Shown here: positions 24,743 to 33,801 of the stretch, in pieces
Layout: every line of letters starts with the position of its first letter
Numbering within the stretch: the first letter of the stretch is position 1
Assembly: GCA_003158505.1 (NCBI GenBank)
Contig: PMJK01000047.1
Span: 10,435 to 48,097, forward strand
Length of the DNA stretch: 37,663 bases
Source: Holophagaceae bacterium
GTDB lineage: Bacteria; Acidobacteriota; Holophagae; Holophagales; Holophagaceae
Reading direction: 5' to 3'
The notes under the pieces: generated by a model
The model's database searches: none
Seen by the model: only the letters and a program-made list of their open reading frames with translations
Told to the model about the DNA's origin: nothing
Program-made: the position numbers and the translations under genes

Positions 24743-25873
24743 TCATCGGCCCAGGTGGAGTAGGTAGCCGGTCAGGCCCCCTCCGGCGATCACCCAGGTA
24801 GTGTTGACGCGCTGGCGGATGAGCAGCCAGGCGGCGGCTATGCCCAGGGCCACCGTCCAGGGCGAGGCCAGGGTGGCCCGGCCAAGGTCCCAGAGGGCCG
24901 TGGCCATGAGGCCCACGGCGGCGGCGTTCACTCCCTTCATGAAGGCCGAGACGGATGGTGACTTTCTGATCCGCGGCAGGAAGAATGCTCCGGCGCCCAC
25001 CAGCAGGAAGGCCGGCAGGAAGATGCCCATGGTGGCCACCAGGGCCCCGCGCCAGGAACCCAGCAGGTAGCCGATGAAGGTGGCTGTGGTGAACACGGGA
25101 CCCGGCGTCACCTGGCCCACGGCCACCGCGTCCAGCAGCTGCGTCTCCGTCAGCCAGCCCAGGCGATGCACCAGGTCGGTCCGCAGGTAGGCGATGAGCA
25201 CATAGCCGCTGCCGAAGAGGGTCGCGCCCACTTTCAGGAATACCCAGAAGAGACCACCCAGGCTGAAGGGCGCGGCCAGGGCTGGAAGTCCCGGCAACGG
25301 GAGCAGGGCCATTCCCAGGACGGATCCTGGGCGGGGCCGGGCGAGCATGAGGGAGATGACGCCGGCCCCCAGGATGAGCAGTGCCTCCTGGATGCCGAGA
25401 AAGCTCGACGCCAGGACCGCCAGGCCGAGCAGGACGTTGCGCCAGGTTCGCAGGGCCGAACGGCCCAGGTTCCAGACGGCCTGGGCTACGATGGCCAGCA
25501 CCACGGGCTTGATGCCCAGCAGGAACCCCTGGGCCGCGGGAAGCCGACCGAAGTGCACATAGAGCACGGCGAAGCCCAGGGTGAGCAGGGCCGCGGGCAC
25601 GATGAAGCAGAGGCCTGCCAGCACCAGTCCGCGCCATCCGGCCAGGGTGCGGCCGATGAAGATGGCCAGCTCCGTGGAATTGGGCCCGGGCAGCAGGTTG
25701 CAGAGGCCCAGGAGATCCAGGAAGGCAGCGTGGTCCATCCACTTCCGGCGGCGGACGACCTCCTCCTCCATCATGGCGATGTGGGCCGCGGGACCGCCGA
25801 AGGCCGTGAGGCCGAGCTTCAGGAAGAGCCCCGCGAGGGACTTCAGATGGCGCGGTGCCTGGACCTCATCCAT
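24743..25873 (-). CDS. chrA: Chromate transporter family protein (ChrA, two-domain CHR)
   Basis: 376 aa, a two-repeat CHR protein with about ten to twelve membrane helices. Each repeat shows the family motif: F-GGPAAHIAMMEEEVV in the first, followed by LLPGPNSTELAIFIG, and LFGSGYVLIAYL and GQVTPGPVFTTATFIGY in the second. Such carriers export chromate, probably in exchange with sulfate, though other oxyanions are possible. The start at 25873 opens with MDEVQAP and precedes a helix-forming segment. WYL and PIN-like genes follow on the same strand; a shared function is not evident. Confidence 0.92.
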   Translation of the reverse strand: MDEVQAPRHLKSLAGLFLKLGLTAFGGPAAHIAMMEEEVVRRRKWMDHAAFLDLLGLCNLLPGPNSTELAIFIGRTLAGWRGLVLAGLCFIVPAALLTLGFAVLYVHFGRLPAAQGFLLGIKPVVLAIVAQAVWNLGRSALRTWRNVLLGLAVLASSFLGIQEALLILGAGVISLMLARPRPGSVLGMALLPLPGLPALAAPFSLGGLFWVFLKVGATLFGSGYVLIAYLRTDLVHRLGWLTETQLLDAVAVGQVTPGPVFTTATFIGYLLGSWRGALVATMGIFLPAFLLVGAGAFFLPRIRKSPSVSAFMKGVNAAAVGLMATALWDLGRATLASPWTVALGIAAAWLLIRQRVNTTWVIAGGGLTGYLLHLGR

Positions 25874-25969
25874 GCCCTCAGATCACCATGATCCCGGCAA
25901 AAAAGGCAAAGGCTTCTATCTCTCCAGGCAGGTTTGACTCGCGGGAGGGCGGCAGGGCGCGCCGTTCAT

Positions 25970-26587
25970 TCAGGACTGCCAGAACCCGAGGAAGGGACTG
26001 GGATCCCAGGGCGGTACCGTCTTCCGCCACCGGGCCGGACTTGCCAAAGACCCGCTGGACGGTGGTTCCAGCTCTGCATGGGCGCCGGCGTAGAGGGCGC
26101 TCCAGAGGGCGGCACGGATCGGGGCTTCTCCCAGCCGCGCCAGAGGCAATCCGACCTGGGTGGCATGGTCCCATCCGAGTTGCACATTGAGACGGCAGAG
26201 CCGCGCCATGATTTCGCCGTGGTCCAAGCCGGAGGTAAACGGCGTGGAGGCCTGCACCACTTGCTCCCGGAGATGGTAGGGTCCCCGCCCGACCTCGTCG
26301 TTGAAGCTTGAGCCGCCAAAAATCTCAGGTGGCACGGCCTGCCCGGCCGGATCCCAGGCCAGGCCGGAGGCGGCCGCGGCCACCTCGGCGGCCCAGTCCC
26401 AGGCCGTTCCCGTGGCGCTGAACACCACGGGGCCGGACTCGATGGCCAGCAGACCCAGGGCCACGCCTTCGACCCGGTTGCGAAGCTGGGCATAGCTCAA
26501 GGTTCCCCAGCCGGGGGCCGTGAGCGCCGGCCGCTCCTGCAGGCGGGCGGCACGCTGGATGAGAAGGTCGCGCAGGGTCTGGGTCAT
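25970..26587 (-). CDS. Truncated AMP-binding-like protein without the P-loop
   Basis: 205 aa. The start (TLRDLLIQRAARLQERPALTAPGWGTLSYAQLRNRVEGVA) reads exactly like the N-terminus of ANL acyl-adenylate synthetases. Later blocks (TPFTSG at the position of the P-loop, and VGLPLARLGEAPIRAALWSALYAGA) also align. However, the TTGxPKG part of the P-loop is missing and the protein stops where the large AMP-binding domain would continue. It therefore cannot adenylate normally. It may be a conserved short relative with a binding role, or a shortened gene. There is no frame break inside the 618 bases, and the codon use matches the neighbours. It is 96 bases upstream of chrA. Confidence 0.7.
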   Translation of the reverse strand: MTQTLRDLLIQRAARLQERPALTAPGWGTLSYAQLRNRVEGVALGLLAIESGPVVFSATGTAWDWAAEVAAAASGLAWDPAGQAVPPEIFGGSSFNDEVGRGPYHLREQVVQASTPFTSGLDHGEIMARLCRLNVQLGWDHATQVGLPLARLGEAPIRAALWSALYAGAHAELEPPSSGSLASPARWRKTVPPWDPSPFLGFWQS

Positions 26588-26752
26588 GGCCTGGTCAGTA
26601 TCGCAAGACGAGGGGTCACGGGCCAGCAGCCGGGCCAGACCCCGAAATCATTCTTCGGATCAACCCTGCATCCTCGAGGCGGGTCAGAAGGAGAGTCCAG
26701 AGTTCGTCCACCCTTTCGGAGCCTCACTCCGACCCCCATCCCGGAGGCCTGC

Positions 26753-28462
26753 ATGCGCTTTACCACCCGCTCCCTGAACCCCCTGGCCCTGCCGGCGGGT
26801 CTCAGCATCCTGGCCCTGCTCACCGCCTGCGGCGGCAGCGGTTCCTCAAGCCCTGCTGGCGTCGTGGCACCTCCCACGGGAACAGCCAATGTCCTGATCA
26901 CGGACGCCCCTTCCGACGACTGGAGCACCCTCCAGGTGCAGGTGACGAAGGTCACCCTGGTGCATCAGGAAGATCACTCCAAGGAAGAAATTGCCTTCAG
27001 CGGCAATGCCACCATCAACCTGGTGGACATGGACAGCATCGGCGAGCTGCTGGCGGCGGCCCAGATTCCCGTCGGCAGTTACGACCTGATGCGGGTCTCC
27101 GTCAACACGGACCCCACCACCATGAGCATCATCCCCGAGGGAAGCTCAACGCCCGTGCCTTCCAGCCAGATCCATATTGTGGGCAGCGGCGTCATTCCCG
27201 TGGCCATCAGTCCGGTCCTGTCGGTCACCTCGGGCGGGAGCAATGCCGTCCAGGTGGACTTCGACCTGGCCCATCCTCTCTTCATCAACCAGACGCCCAC
27301 CGGCGACGTGGTGCTCAACTTCCAGCTCAAGTTCCGGCCCAACCCATCCGCCCTGCATCTGATCCAACTGCACCGCAATGTGGGCGCCATCACGAGCCTC
27401 AACGCTACCGCGGGCACCTTCCTGATGCACACGGTGCACGGTCGCGACCTCACTCTCAGCACGGACCTGAACACGAAATTCTACGATGTGGACAACCGCC
27501 CCTTCTCCGTCGGCAGCTTCTCTGGTCTGGCCGCCGCAGACGCGGTGATGGTCGCCTCTCGCCTGCAGGACGACGGCAGCCTCTATGCCGTGCGGGTCTG
27601 GTACTGCACGACCGCCAACGCCGCCAACCTGCCCATCGCGACCTGGTCGCCCGAAGGCCACGTCGTGAGCGTGAACACCACCAACAACAGCATGCTCGTG
27701 GACAATGCCGACGGCCATCCCCGCACCATCGACATCGACAGTGACACGGCCTTCACCTTCCAGCAGTCCGTGACCATCGGCACGGGCCAGTCCTACCTCG
27801 CCGACGTGAGCCATGGATTCAAGGTCACCGTCGACGTGAAGGACCCGCTGGCCAGGCCCATGCACGCCAGCACGGTGAACATCGAGCGGGCCGTGGATAG
27901 CGGATACATCGACAGCTCCACCACGTCCACCACTCTCACCTACGGTCAGGCTTATATGAATAACTTCCGTCACTACGCCTACGGGCCCGCTTTCAGCTGG
28001 TGGGACTACGCCCAGCCCAGTTCCGCCTCCACCAGTGTCAATGCCTTTGTGGCCGCACTGACGGGGGTAGGCACCACCCGCGTGATGGGCATCAGTAGCC
28101 TGACCTGGGACCCTGCCACCGCTCTCTGGGATGCGAATACGGCCGTTCTCCTGCCCGTCGCCCTGCCCGTGGCCACCATCGTGCAGAGCTACAACGCAGC
28201 TACGGGGACGATGCAGATCTCCTACACGGATCCCATCACCGCCAGCGTCGTGACAAAGACCATCGATCTCACGTCCGCCGCGGGAGGAGGGCAGACCCTG
28301 GTGATGAAGGTCGTCCGGCAGAACGGCGTAATCACCTCGGGATTGGACGATCCTGCAAATTGGGCTGCGGACCTCATCACCAGCGCCACCAAGGTCTGGG
28401 TCACCGTGGTGCCCCAGGCCGATGGCACCCTGGCCGCCTATAGCGTGGTCGTCCTGGAATAG
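26753..28462 (+). CDS. DUF4382 domain lipoprotein
   Basis: 569 aa. A lipobox LLTAC (about 23-27) predicts an outer-surface or periplasmic lipoprotein. A Gly/Ser linker is followed by a DUF4382 domain (GTANVLITDAPSDDWSTLQVQVTKV) and a long beta-rich, Thr/Ser/Val-rich region with repeated strand patterns. No catalytic motif is visible; a role in binding or adhesion is possible. The ATG at 26753 has GGAGG five bases upstream. It is monocistronic and ends at the strong terminator at 28481. The 165-base region before it holds the promoter, of which I see no clear hexamers. Confidence 0.9.
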   Translation: MRFTTRSLNPLALPAGLSILALLTACGGSGSSSPAGVVAPPTGTANVLITDAPSDDWSTLQVQVTKVTLVHQEDHSKEEIAFSGNATINLVDMDSIGELLAAAQIPVGSYDLMRVSVNTDPTTMSIIPEGSSTPVPSSQIHIVGSGVIPVAISPVLSVTSGGSNAVQVDFDLAHPLFINQTPTGDVVLNFQLKFRPNPSALHLIQLHRNVGAITSLNATAGTFLMHTVHGRDLTLSTDLNTKFYDVDNRPFSVGSFSGLAAADAVMVASRLQDDGSLYAVRVWYCTTANAANLPIATWSPEGHVVSVNTTNNSMLVDNADGHPRTIDIDSDTAFTFQQSVTIGTGQSYLADVSHGFKVTVDVKDPLARPMHASTVNIERAVDSGYIDSSTTSTTLTYGQAYMNNFRHYAYGPAFSWWDYAQPSSASTSVNAFVAALTGVGTTRVMGISSLTWDPATALWDANTAVLLPVALPVATIVQSYNAATGTMQISYTDPITASVVTKTIDLTSAAGGGQTLVMKVVRQNGVITSGLDDPANWAADLITSATKVWVTVVPQADGTLAAYSVVVLE

Positions 28463-28480
28463 CGAACGGGTTCATGCTTG

Positions 28481-28507
28481 AAAGCGGCGCCCCCGGGCGC
28501 CGCTTTT
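28481..28507 (+). terminator. Intrinsic terminator of the DUF4382 lipoprotein gene
   Basis: A perfect 12-bp stem AAAGCGGCGCCC/GGGCGCCGCTTT with a two-base loop, followed by TTTTA. It lies 18 bases after the stop at 28462. The A-run upstream also lets it work for the convergent methyltransferase gene ending at 28540, with AAAA on the opposite strand's template. Confidence 0.9.
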
Positions 28508-28539
28508 ATGTCGAGCGCAGTGGCGGCGCAAAGGGTGAA

Positions 28540-29703
28540 TCAGGCCCAGGCGGTGATCGCCCCGACATTGAAGCTGGGATGCCGGTCCATGAGGGGGCGG
28601 GGCGGAGGGATGGATCCGATGTCGTGGAAACCCGCATGCGCCAGGGCGCGCACCCACGCTTCGGGCGTGAGGAAGCCGTGGACGGGTCGCCACCGGGGGT
28701 CCAGTTCCACGTCCGTGAAGCTCCGGATGAAGGAGAAGAAGAATTCCAGGTAGATGGGGTGCTCCAGGGATGGTTTGAGGCATTCGCCCAGGATCAGGCG
28801 GCCACCCTTCCGAAGCCGGGTCCGCAGGTCCTGGAGCACCGTCTCCAGGTTCCTGGCCACATGCACCACATTGATGCCGATGATGACATCCAGGCTCCCG
28901 GCGGCGATGCCCTGGTCCCCCAGGGAGCGGTTCAGATCCAGGGTTTGAAAGGCCAGGGGCAGCACCGGTAATTCCGCCGTCAGGTCCCGCTGGGCCCGCC
29001 GCAGGAAAGCTGGGGCCACGTCCGTGAACCGGTACTCGGCGATGCGGTCCAGCCAGCCCTCCTCGACCCCCCGGTGGGCCACCAGCCGGGCGAAGGAACC
29101 TGCCCCCGCCCCCAGTTCCAGGATCCGGGTGCCCGGGGTCAGGCCCTGGCGGAGGGCCAGCAGCGTGAGCAGGTTGTTGGGGTAGTAGACCAGGTTGTCG
29201 TTGCGGAAATAGGCCAGCCACAAGGGGAACAGGGTCAGATCGAAGAGCAGCGCGTCCCCCGCCTTGCCTTCCGTGAAGAAGGGCCGGATGCGCGACCGGA
29301 CCCCGTCCAAAAGATCGAAGTTGACGCCGTGGCCGGGAGCCTCGATGTCCACGGCTTCGCGGATGCCAGCGAGATCCAGGTCCGGAACCCCGTTCAGCGC
29401 GTAGACACCGCCATCGCATCGGAGCAGGCCTTCGGACACAAGGAACGGCAGCATCCAGGCCAGGGGTTTGCGAGCCTGGTCGGGCAGGCCCTGGCAGAGC
29501 CCATCGAGGGTGGTGCCGACCCGAAGGCGGTCTTCCCATCCCAGATCGAAGAGCAGCAGCAGGCAGATCCGAGCTGTGTACAAGGACGAGGCCCGGTGCA
29601 GCACCAGGAAGGGGCGGGTCAGGAGGGGCATGATCTCCGGCCCCTGCGGCCCCAACAGGTCAAGGCTGGGTGGAGCCTCGATGGGGCCGAGGCGATGAAC
29701 CAT
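28540..29703 (-). CDS. SAM-dependent methyltransferase with N-terminal helical domain
   Basis: 387 aa. Residues about 1-180 are helical (a winged-helix-like domain with LWLAYF and NLLTLLAL). A class I methyltransferase core follows: ILELGAGAGSFARLV (motif I), FTDVAPAFLRRAQ (motif II), LDVIIGINVVHVARN (motif III/IV) and LRKGGRLILGE. The C-terminal part has FFFSFIRSFTD. This plan resembles O-methyltransferases and bacterial methyltransferases attached to polyketide-type enzymes, but the substrate is unknown. The start overlaps the stop of prs by one base (TGATG), so the gene is probably co-translated with it, at the end of a murA-gpt-prs cluster. Confidence 0.85.
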   Translation of the reverse strand: MVHRLGPIEAPPSLDLLGPQGPEIMPLLTRPFLVLHRASSLYTARICLLLLFDLGWEDRLRVGTTLDGLCQGLPDQARKPLAWMLPFLVSEGLLRCDGGVYALNGVPDLDLAGIREAVDIEAPGHGVNFDLLDGVRSRIRPFFTEGKAGDALLFDLTLFPLWLAYFRNDNLVYYPNNLLTLLALRQGLTPGTRILELGAGAGSFARLVAHRGVEEGWLDRIAEYRFTDVAPAFLRRAQRDLTAELPVLPLAFQTLDLNRSLGDQGIAAGSLDVIIGINVVHVARNLETVLQDLRTRLRKGGRLILGECLKPSLEHPIYLEFFFSFIRSFTDVELDPRWRPVHGFLTPEAWVRALAHAGFHDIGSIPPPRPLMDRHPSFNVGAITAWA

Positions 29704-30650
29704 CAGTCCATCATTTCGCTGATGCTCCGTCCTCCGTGGATGCGCAGGATCGCGTCACCGAAGAGCGCCGCGGTGGATAGCACCTTGAGGTTGGGCAATT
29801 GCCTGGCGCGCTCCGGCGAAACGGGAATGCTGTCGGTGACCACCAGCTCGTCGAGGTTGGCGGAATTCAGGGTCTCCAGCGCGCTGCCAGAAAACACCGG
29901 GTGCGTGACGCCCACTCGCACGGAACGGGCGCCCAGCTCGCGGAGGATGCGGGCGGCCTCCTTGATGGAACCACCGGTGGCGATCTCATCGTCGTAGATG
30001 ATGGCATCCCGGTTCTTCACGTCACCGATGAGGGCCACGCTCTGGGCCTTTTCGGAGTCGTCGAAGCGGCGCTTGTCGATGATGGCCATGGGTACGGAGA
30101 GGCGCTTGGCGAAGTGGCCCGCGAACTTGGCCGCGCCGGCGTCCGTGGCCACCACCGTGGTATTCGAAAGGTCCTTGGTCTTGAAGTAGTTCGAGAGGAT
30201 GGGCGTGGCCAGCAGCTGGTCCGCCGGCTTGCGGAAGAAGCCCAGGATCTGGGGGGCATGCAGCGTCATGGTCAGCACGCGGTCCGCCCCTGCGGTTTCC
30301 AGCAGGTCAGCCACCAGCCGGGCCGTGATGGAAATGCGCGCCTCGTCCTTCTTGTCGCTCCGGGCATAGGGGAAATAGGGCAGCACCGCCGTGATGCGGG
30401 CGGCGGAAGCGAACTTCAGGGCGTCGATGAGGATGAGCAGTTCCATCAGGTTGTCGCTGACGGGAGGGCAGGAGGACTGGATGACGAAGACATCCGCCTC
30501 TCGGACGTTCTCCTCGACCTTCACCTTGATGTTCTCGTTGGAGAACCGCGTCACCTTGAGGCGGCCCAGCGGCATGCCCATGTGGGTAGCGATACCGCTC
30601 GCCAGGTCCGGGTGGCTGCTCCCGGAAAAGACCTTCATCTCGCCGAACAT
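29703..30650 (-). CDS. prs: Ribose-phosphate pyrophosphokinase (variant motifs)
   Basis: 315 aa, the normal length. It makes PRPP from ribose-5-phosphate and ATP. Visible motifs: FSNENIKVKVEENVREADVFVIQS, YFPYARSDKKD (family YARQDRK), TLHAPQILGFF (family DLHAxQIQGFF), DKRR flexible-loop residues, and PRPP loop DDEIATGGS, where most enzymes have DDMIDTGGT-like sequences. The catalytic His and Arg/Lys are kept. The changed loop suggests a divergent branch of the family. The frame is open to 30941, but the ATG at 30650 (MFGEMKVFSG) is the family start, with GGGGGAT upstream. gpt lies 55 bases upstream on the same strand, and both use PRPP. Confidence 0.9.
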   Translation of the reverse strand: MFGEMKVFSGSSHPDLASGIATHMGMPLGRLKVTRFSNENIKVKVEENVREADVFVIQSSCPPVSDNLMELLILIDALKFASAARITAVLPYFPYARSDKKDEARISITARLVADLLETAGADRVLTMTLHAPQILGFFRKPADQLLATPILSNYFKTKDLSNTTVVATDAGAAKFAGHFAKRLSVPMAIIDKRRFDDSEKAQSVALIGDVKNRDAIIYDDEIATGGSIKEAARILRELGARSVRVGVTHPVFSGSALETLNSANLDELVVTDSIPVSPERARQLPNLKVLSTAALFGDAILRIHGGRSISEMMD

Positions 30651-30705
30651 GGATCCCCCGATCGTAAATTCAGTGTAACCCACCGACCGAATTCTTGAGG
30701 GCCGC

Positions 30706-31248
30706 CTAGCTTTTCTGCCGCGTCTTGATGGGGGAGACGAAGCGGTAATCGATGTCCCAAGGGAAGTAGATCCACTCCTCCTGCCGGAATTCCCGGACAA
30801 AGGTGTCGACAATGGGACGGCCCAGGGGTTTGGCATAGATGGTGGCGAAGTGGGCCTTGGGCAGCCGCTCGCGCACGGCCCGGGCGGTCTTGCCGGTATC
30901 CACCAGGTCGTCGATGAGCAGCCAGCCATCACCATCGCCATCGATGCTCTTCAGCCAGCGCAGCGCCCCTTGGGCCTGCTCGGCCTGGCCATCCTCGGAG
31001 GCCCCGTAGCTGACCACGCAGACCGTGTCGATGAGCCGGATTTCCAGTTCCCGGGCGATGAGGGCCGCAGGTACGAGCCCGCCCCGGGTGATGGCGATGA
31101 TGCCCTTCCAGTCGCCGAGGTCGTGCAGCACCCGCGACAGGTAGCGGGTGTCGCGGTGCAGTTCGGGCCAGCTGATCACCACCTGGCCCTGGTAGGGGTC
31201 GCTGGGGTGCCGAGAGGCTCCGGTGCCTGGATTCGGTTCGGTCGTCAT
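30706..31248 (-). CDS. gpt: Xanthine/guanine-type phosphoribosyltransferase
   Basis: 180 aa. PRPP loop LLIDDLVDTGKTARA is clear, with the upstream IAITRGGLVPAALIARELEIR (PPi-binding region) and the C-terminal WIYFPWDIDY typical of Gpt (hood residues). Purine salvage: joins xanthine or guanine to PRPP. It is somewhat longer than the E. coli enzyme because of an N-terminal tail rich in Pro/Gly/Thr. The start at 31248 follows an AGAGA stretch; the frame reaches 31305 but the added part is unlikely. It sits between murA and prs; the link with prs is metabolic. Confidence 0.88.
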   Translation of the reverse strand: MTTEPNPGTGASRHPSDPYQGQVVISWPELHRDTRYLSRVLHDLGDWKGIIAITRGGLVPAALIARELEIRLIDTVCVVSYGASEDGQAEQAQGALRWLKSIDGDGDGWLLIDDLVDTGKTARAVRERLPKAHFATIYAKPLGRPIVDTFVREFRQEEWIYFPWDIDYRFVSPIKTRQKS

Positions 31249-31285
31249 GGGTTTCTCTCTCGATGGGTTGATGGGGATGCTGAGC

Positions 31286-32587
31286 CTAGACTTTGCCGCC
31301 GCCAACCCGTTCGATGTGTGCGCCGACGCCCTGGAGTTTCTTCTCGAGTCCCGAGTAGCCGCGGTCCAGGTGATAGATGCGGTCCACGATCGTCTCGCCC
31401 CTGCATACGAGACCTGCGATCACCAGGGCGGCGCTGGCCCGGAGGTCCGTGGCCATCACGGTGCAGCCGGTCAGGTCCGCGGGGCCCGCGACGATGGCCG
31501 TGTGGCCGTCCGTGCGCAGGTTCGCGCCCAGGCGCTCCAGCTCCATGGCGTGCTGGAATCGGTTCTCGAAGATGCCTTCGTTGATGACGCTGATGCCGCA
31601 GGCCTGGGTCATGACGGCCATGACCTGGGCCTGCAGGTCCGTGGGGAAGCCTGGGAAGGGCAGGGTGGTCACATCCTTGGAACGCAGCTTCTGACCAGGT
31701 TCCCGCTGGATGCGGAGCTGGCGGCCATCTTGGCCCTCCCGCTCGGTGATGACGCAACCCGACCGTTCCAGCAGGTCCAGCAGGGAGCGCAGGTGTTCTG
31801 GCTCGCAGCGGTCCAGCACCACGTCGCCGCAGGCGGCGGCCACGGCGCAGAGGTAGGTGCCAGCCTCGATGCGGTCGGGAATCACCGCGTGCTCGCAGCC
31901 ATGGAGGCTCGCCACGCCGGTGATGGTCAAGGTCCCGGTGCCGATGCCCTCGATCTGCGCGCCCATGCTGACGAGGAGCTGAGCCAGATCACCGATCTCG
32001 GGTTCCAGGGCGGCGTTCCGCAGGATCGTGGTGCCCTCGGCCAGCGAGGCGGCCATGAGGATGTTCTCGGTGGCGCCCACGCTCACTTTCTCGAAGGTGT
32101 GGTCGATGGCCTTCAGGCGCCCTTTCACGGAGGCATGGATGTAGCCGTGGCTGATTTCAATCCGAGCGCCCATGCGCTCCAGAGCTTCCAGGTGCAGGTT
32201 CACGGGCCGCGCGCCGATGGCGCACCCACCGGGCAAGCTCACGGTGGCCTTGCCGAAGCGGGCGAGCAGGGGCCCCAGCACCAGGATGGAGGCCCGCATG
32301 GTCTTCACCAGATCGTAGGGCGCCTTGGGATCCTCGCTGCCGGCGCAAGCCAGCTTCGCGGTCAGTTCGAAACCCTCCTCTTCGGGCGTCAGGGTGGCTT
32401 CCGTGCCCAGGGCCTGAAGCACCTTCACCATGGTGCGGATGTCGGCCACCGCCGGCAGATTGGACAGGACGATGGGGTCCGGCGTCAGCAAGGCCGCGGC
32501 CAGGCAGGGCAGGGCCGCATTCTTCGCGCCCGACACCCGGATGCGCCCCCACAGGGGATGTCCACCTTGGATCACCAGTCGGTCCAT
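31286..32587 (-). CDS. murA: UDP-N-acetylglucosamine 1-carboxyvinyltransferase MurA
   Basis: 433 aa. First committed step of peptidoglycan synthesis: transfers enolpyruvate from PEP to UDP-GlcNAc in the cytoplasm. Key residues: Lys22-Asn23 (GAKNAALP), the PEP-binding Cys122 in PGGCAIGARPVN (the fosfomycin target, retained), RASILVLGPLLARFG before it, and INEGIFENRF near the C-terminal third. Length is normal for the family. The ATG at 32587 has GGAG five bases upstream. gpt follows 37 bases downstream on the same strand. Confidence 0.96.
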   Translation of the reverse strand: MDRLVIQGGHPLWGRIRVSGAKNAALPCLAAALLTPDPIVLSNLPAVADIRTMVKVLQALGTEATLTPEEEGFELTAKLACAGSEDPKAPYDLVKTMRASILVLGPLLARFGKATVSLPGGCAIGARPVNLHLEALERMGARIEISHGYIHASVKGRLKAIDHTFEKVSVGATENILMAASLAEGTTILRNAALEPEIGDLAQLLVSMGAQIEGIGTGTLTITGVASLHGCEHAVIPDRIEAGTYLCAVAAACGDVVLDRCEPEHLRSLLDLLERSGCVITEREGQDGRQLRIQREPGQKLRSKDVTTLPFPGFPTDLQAQVMAVMTQACGISVINEGIFENRFQHAMELERLGANLRTDGHTAIVAGPADLTGCTVMATDLRASAALVIAGLVCRGETIVDRIYHLDRGYSGLEKKLQGVGAHIERVGGGKV

Positions 32588-32846
32588 CGAAACTCCAGCC
32601 CTCCAGCGTAGCCCAACCTTGCAGGCCCCGGTGGAGCGGCCTATCCAGGCAGGACCAATGCAGCGGCTCGCCGCACTGACCAGATGTCACGGCGGCGCTC
32701 CTGCATCAAAGCGAGGCCGAGCCCAATGGCTGGGTTTGAACGGAACTGAATGAAATAATCGGCATGCATTCAGACTATTTTTCGTTTTTATCATTGGTGA
32801 TAGGGTAGCCCTCCGCTCAAGCCTGAGCCCTTTAAAGGAGGCAGTT

Positions 32847-33455
32847 ATGTATTCAAGACACCTTCTTTCGCGCGTGCTGATCGGCAGTCTCGCCTTGACT
32901 CTGCCGCTCCTGGCCCAGGAGACCAAGGCGAAGGCCCCCACGGCCGAGCAGCAGGCCTTGATGCAGGCCTGGCGGAAGGCCGCGACGCCCGGCCCCAACC
33001 ATCAGCTCCTCGGCTCGCTCACGGGGGAATGGACCTTCGCCACCAAGATGTGGATGGAACCAGGGGCTCCGCCCGAGAACTCCACGGGCACTGCCGTCTA
33101 CACACCACTGATGGATGGACGATATATCCAGGGGGATTACAAGGGCACCTTCGGTGGGATGGCCTTCCAGGGGCTCGGTCTCACGGGCTACGACAACGTG
33201 GCCCAGCATTTCACCGCCACCTGGGCCGACAACATGGGCACGTCCATCACGCTGATGACCGGCAGCTATGACCCCGCCACCAGGACCTTTACCTACCTGG
33301 GCGACATGGACGACATGATGAAGCCAGGCGTGAAGGTGAAGGTTCGCCAGAACGTGAAGATCCTGAGCGCCGATTCCCACGTCATGGAGTGGTACGAAAC
33401 GCGGGGCGCCAAGGAGATCAAGACCATGGAGATCACCTATAACCGGCAGAAATAA
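32847..33455 (+). CDS. Secreted DUF1579 protein
   Basis: 202 aa with a signal peptide (about 1-23, LIGSLALTLPLLAQ). The rest matches DUF1579: HQLLGSLTGEWTFATKMW, GTAVYTPLMDGRYIQGDYKG, FQGLGLTGYDNVAQHFTATW and MEWYETRGAKEIKTMEITYNR. These beta-barrel (calycin-like) proteins have no established reaction. The ATG at 32847 has an excellent Shine-Dalgarno (AAAGGAGG, five bases upstream). Upstream, 32588-32846 is AT-rich around 32750-32810 and probably holds the promoters of this gene and divergent murA. Confidence 0.88.
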   Translation: MYSRHLLSRVLIGSLALTLPLLAQETKAKAPTAEQQALMQAWRKAATPGPNHQLLGSLTGEWTFATKMWMEPGAPPENSTGTAVYTPLMDGRYIQGDYKGTFGGMAFQGLGLTGYDNVAQHFTATWADNMGTSITLMTGSYDPATRTFTYLGDMDDMMKPGVKVKVRQNVKILSADSHVMEWYETRGAKEIKTMEITYNRQK

Positions 33456-33801
33456 AGGGGGGTTCCCCACTTGGCTGAATCCCAGCCGACATGAGGCTTC
33501 CAGTCATTCAGTGGAGTCCGCCCATGGCATCGCGCTCCCCCGCCGAGATTCGCGCCACGAGCCGCCGGATCTCGGCGGCGGATTACCTGGGCACGATCCG
33601 TTCCTAGTGGTACCCGCGCGAAATAGCTGGATCATCCAGCCTGCTTATGGGCACCACGGCCCCATTGCCAAGGCGCCTCTATGGGGATATCCCGCAATTT
33701 TTTGCTGGCCCTCCGCCTTCGACCCTGGTCAAATTATAAAACAGACTCCGTTATCCACTATGCTTTTCGAAATCCTATCAATCGATTCAGGAGTGGTTCG
33801 C
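33456..33801. other. Non-coding stretch upstream of the acetate transporter gene
   Basis: I see no gene here. A frame runs through it into the transporter gene but its translation looks unlike protein. The last 100 bases (33700-33801) are AT-rich (ATTATAAAAC, ATCCTATCAATC) and probably hold the transporter's promoter and leader. No convincing -35/-10 pair is visible. Confidence 0.5.

Noticed and set aside
33511..33801. Upstream extension of the acetate transporter frame
   Set aside because: The added residues do not resemble the family; the ATG at 33802 with GGAG upstream gives the normal N-terminus.
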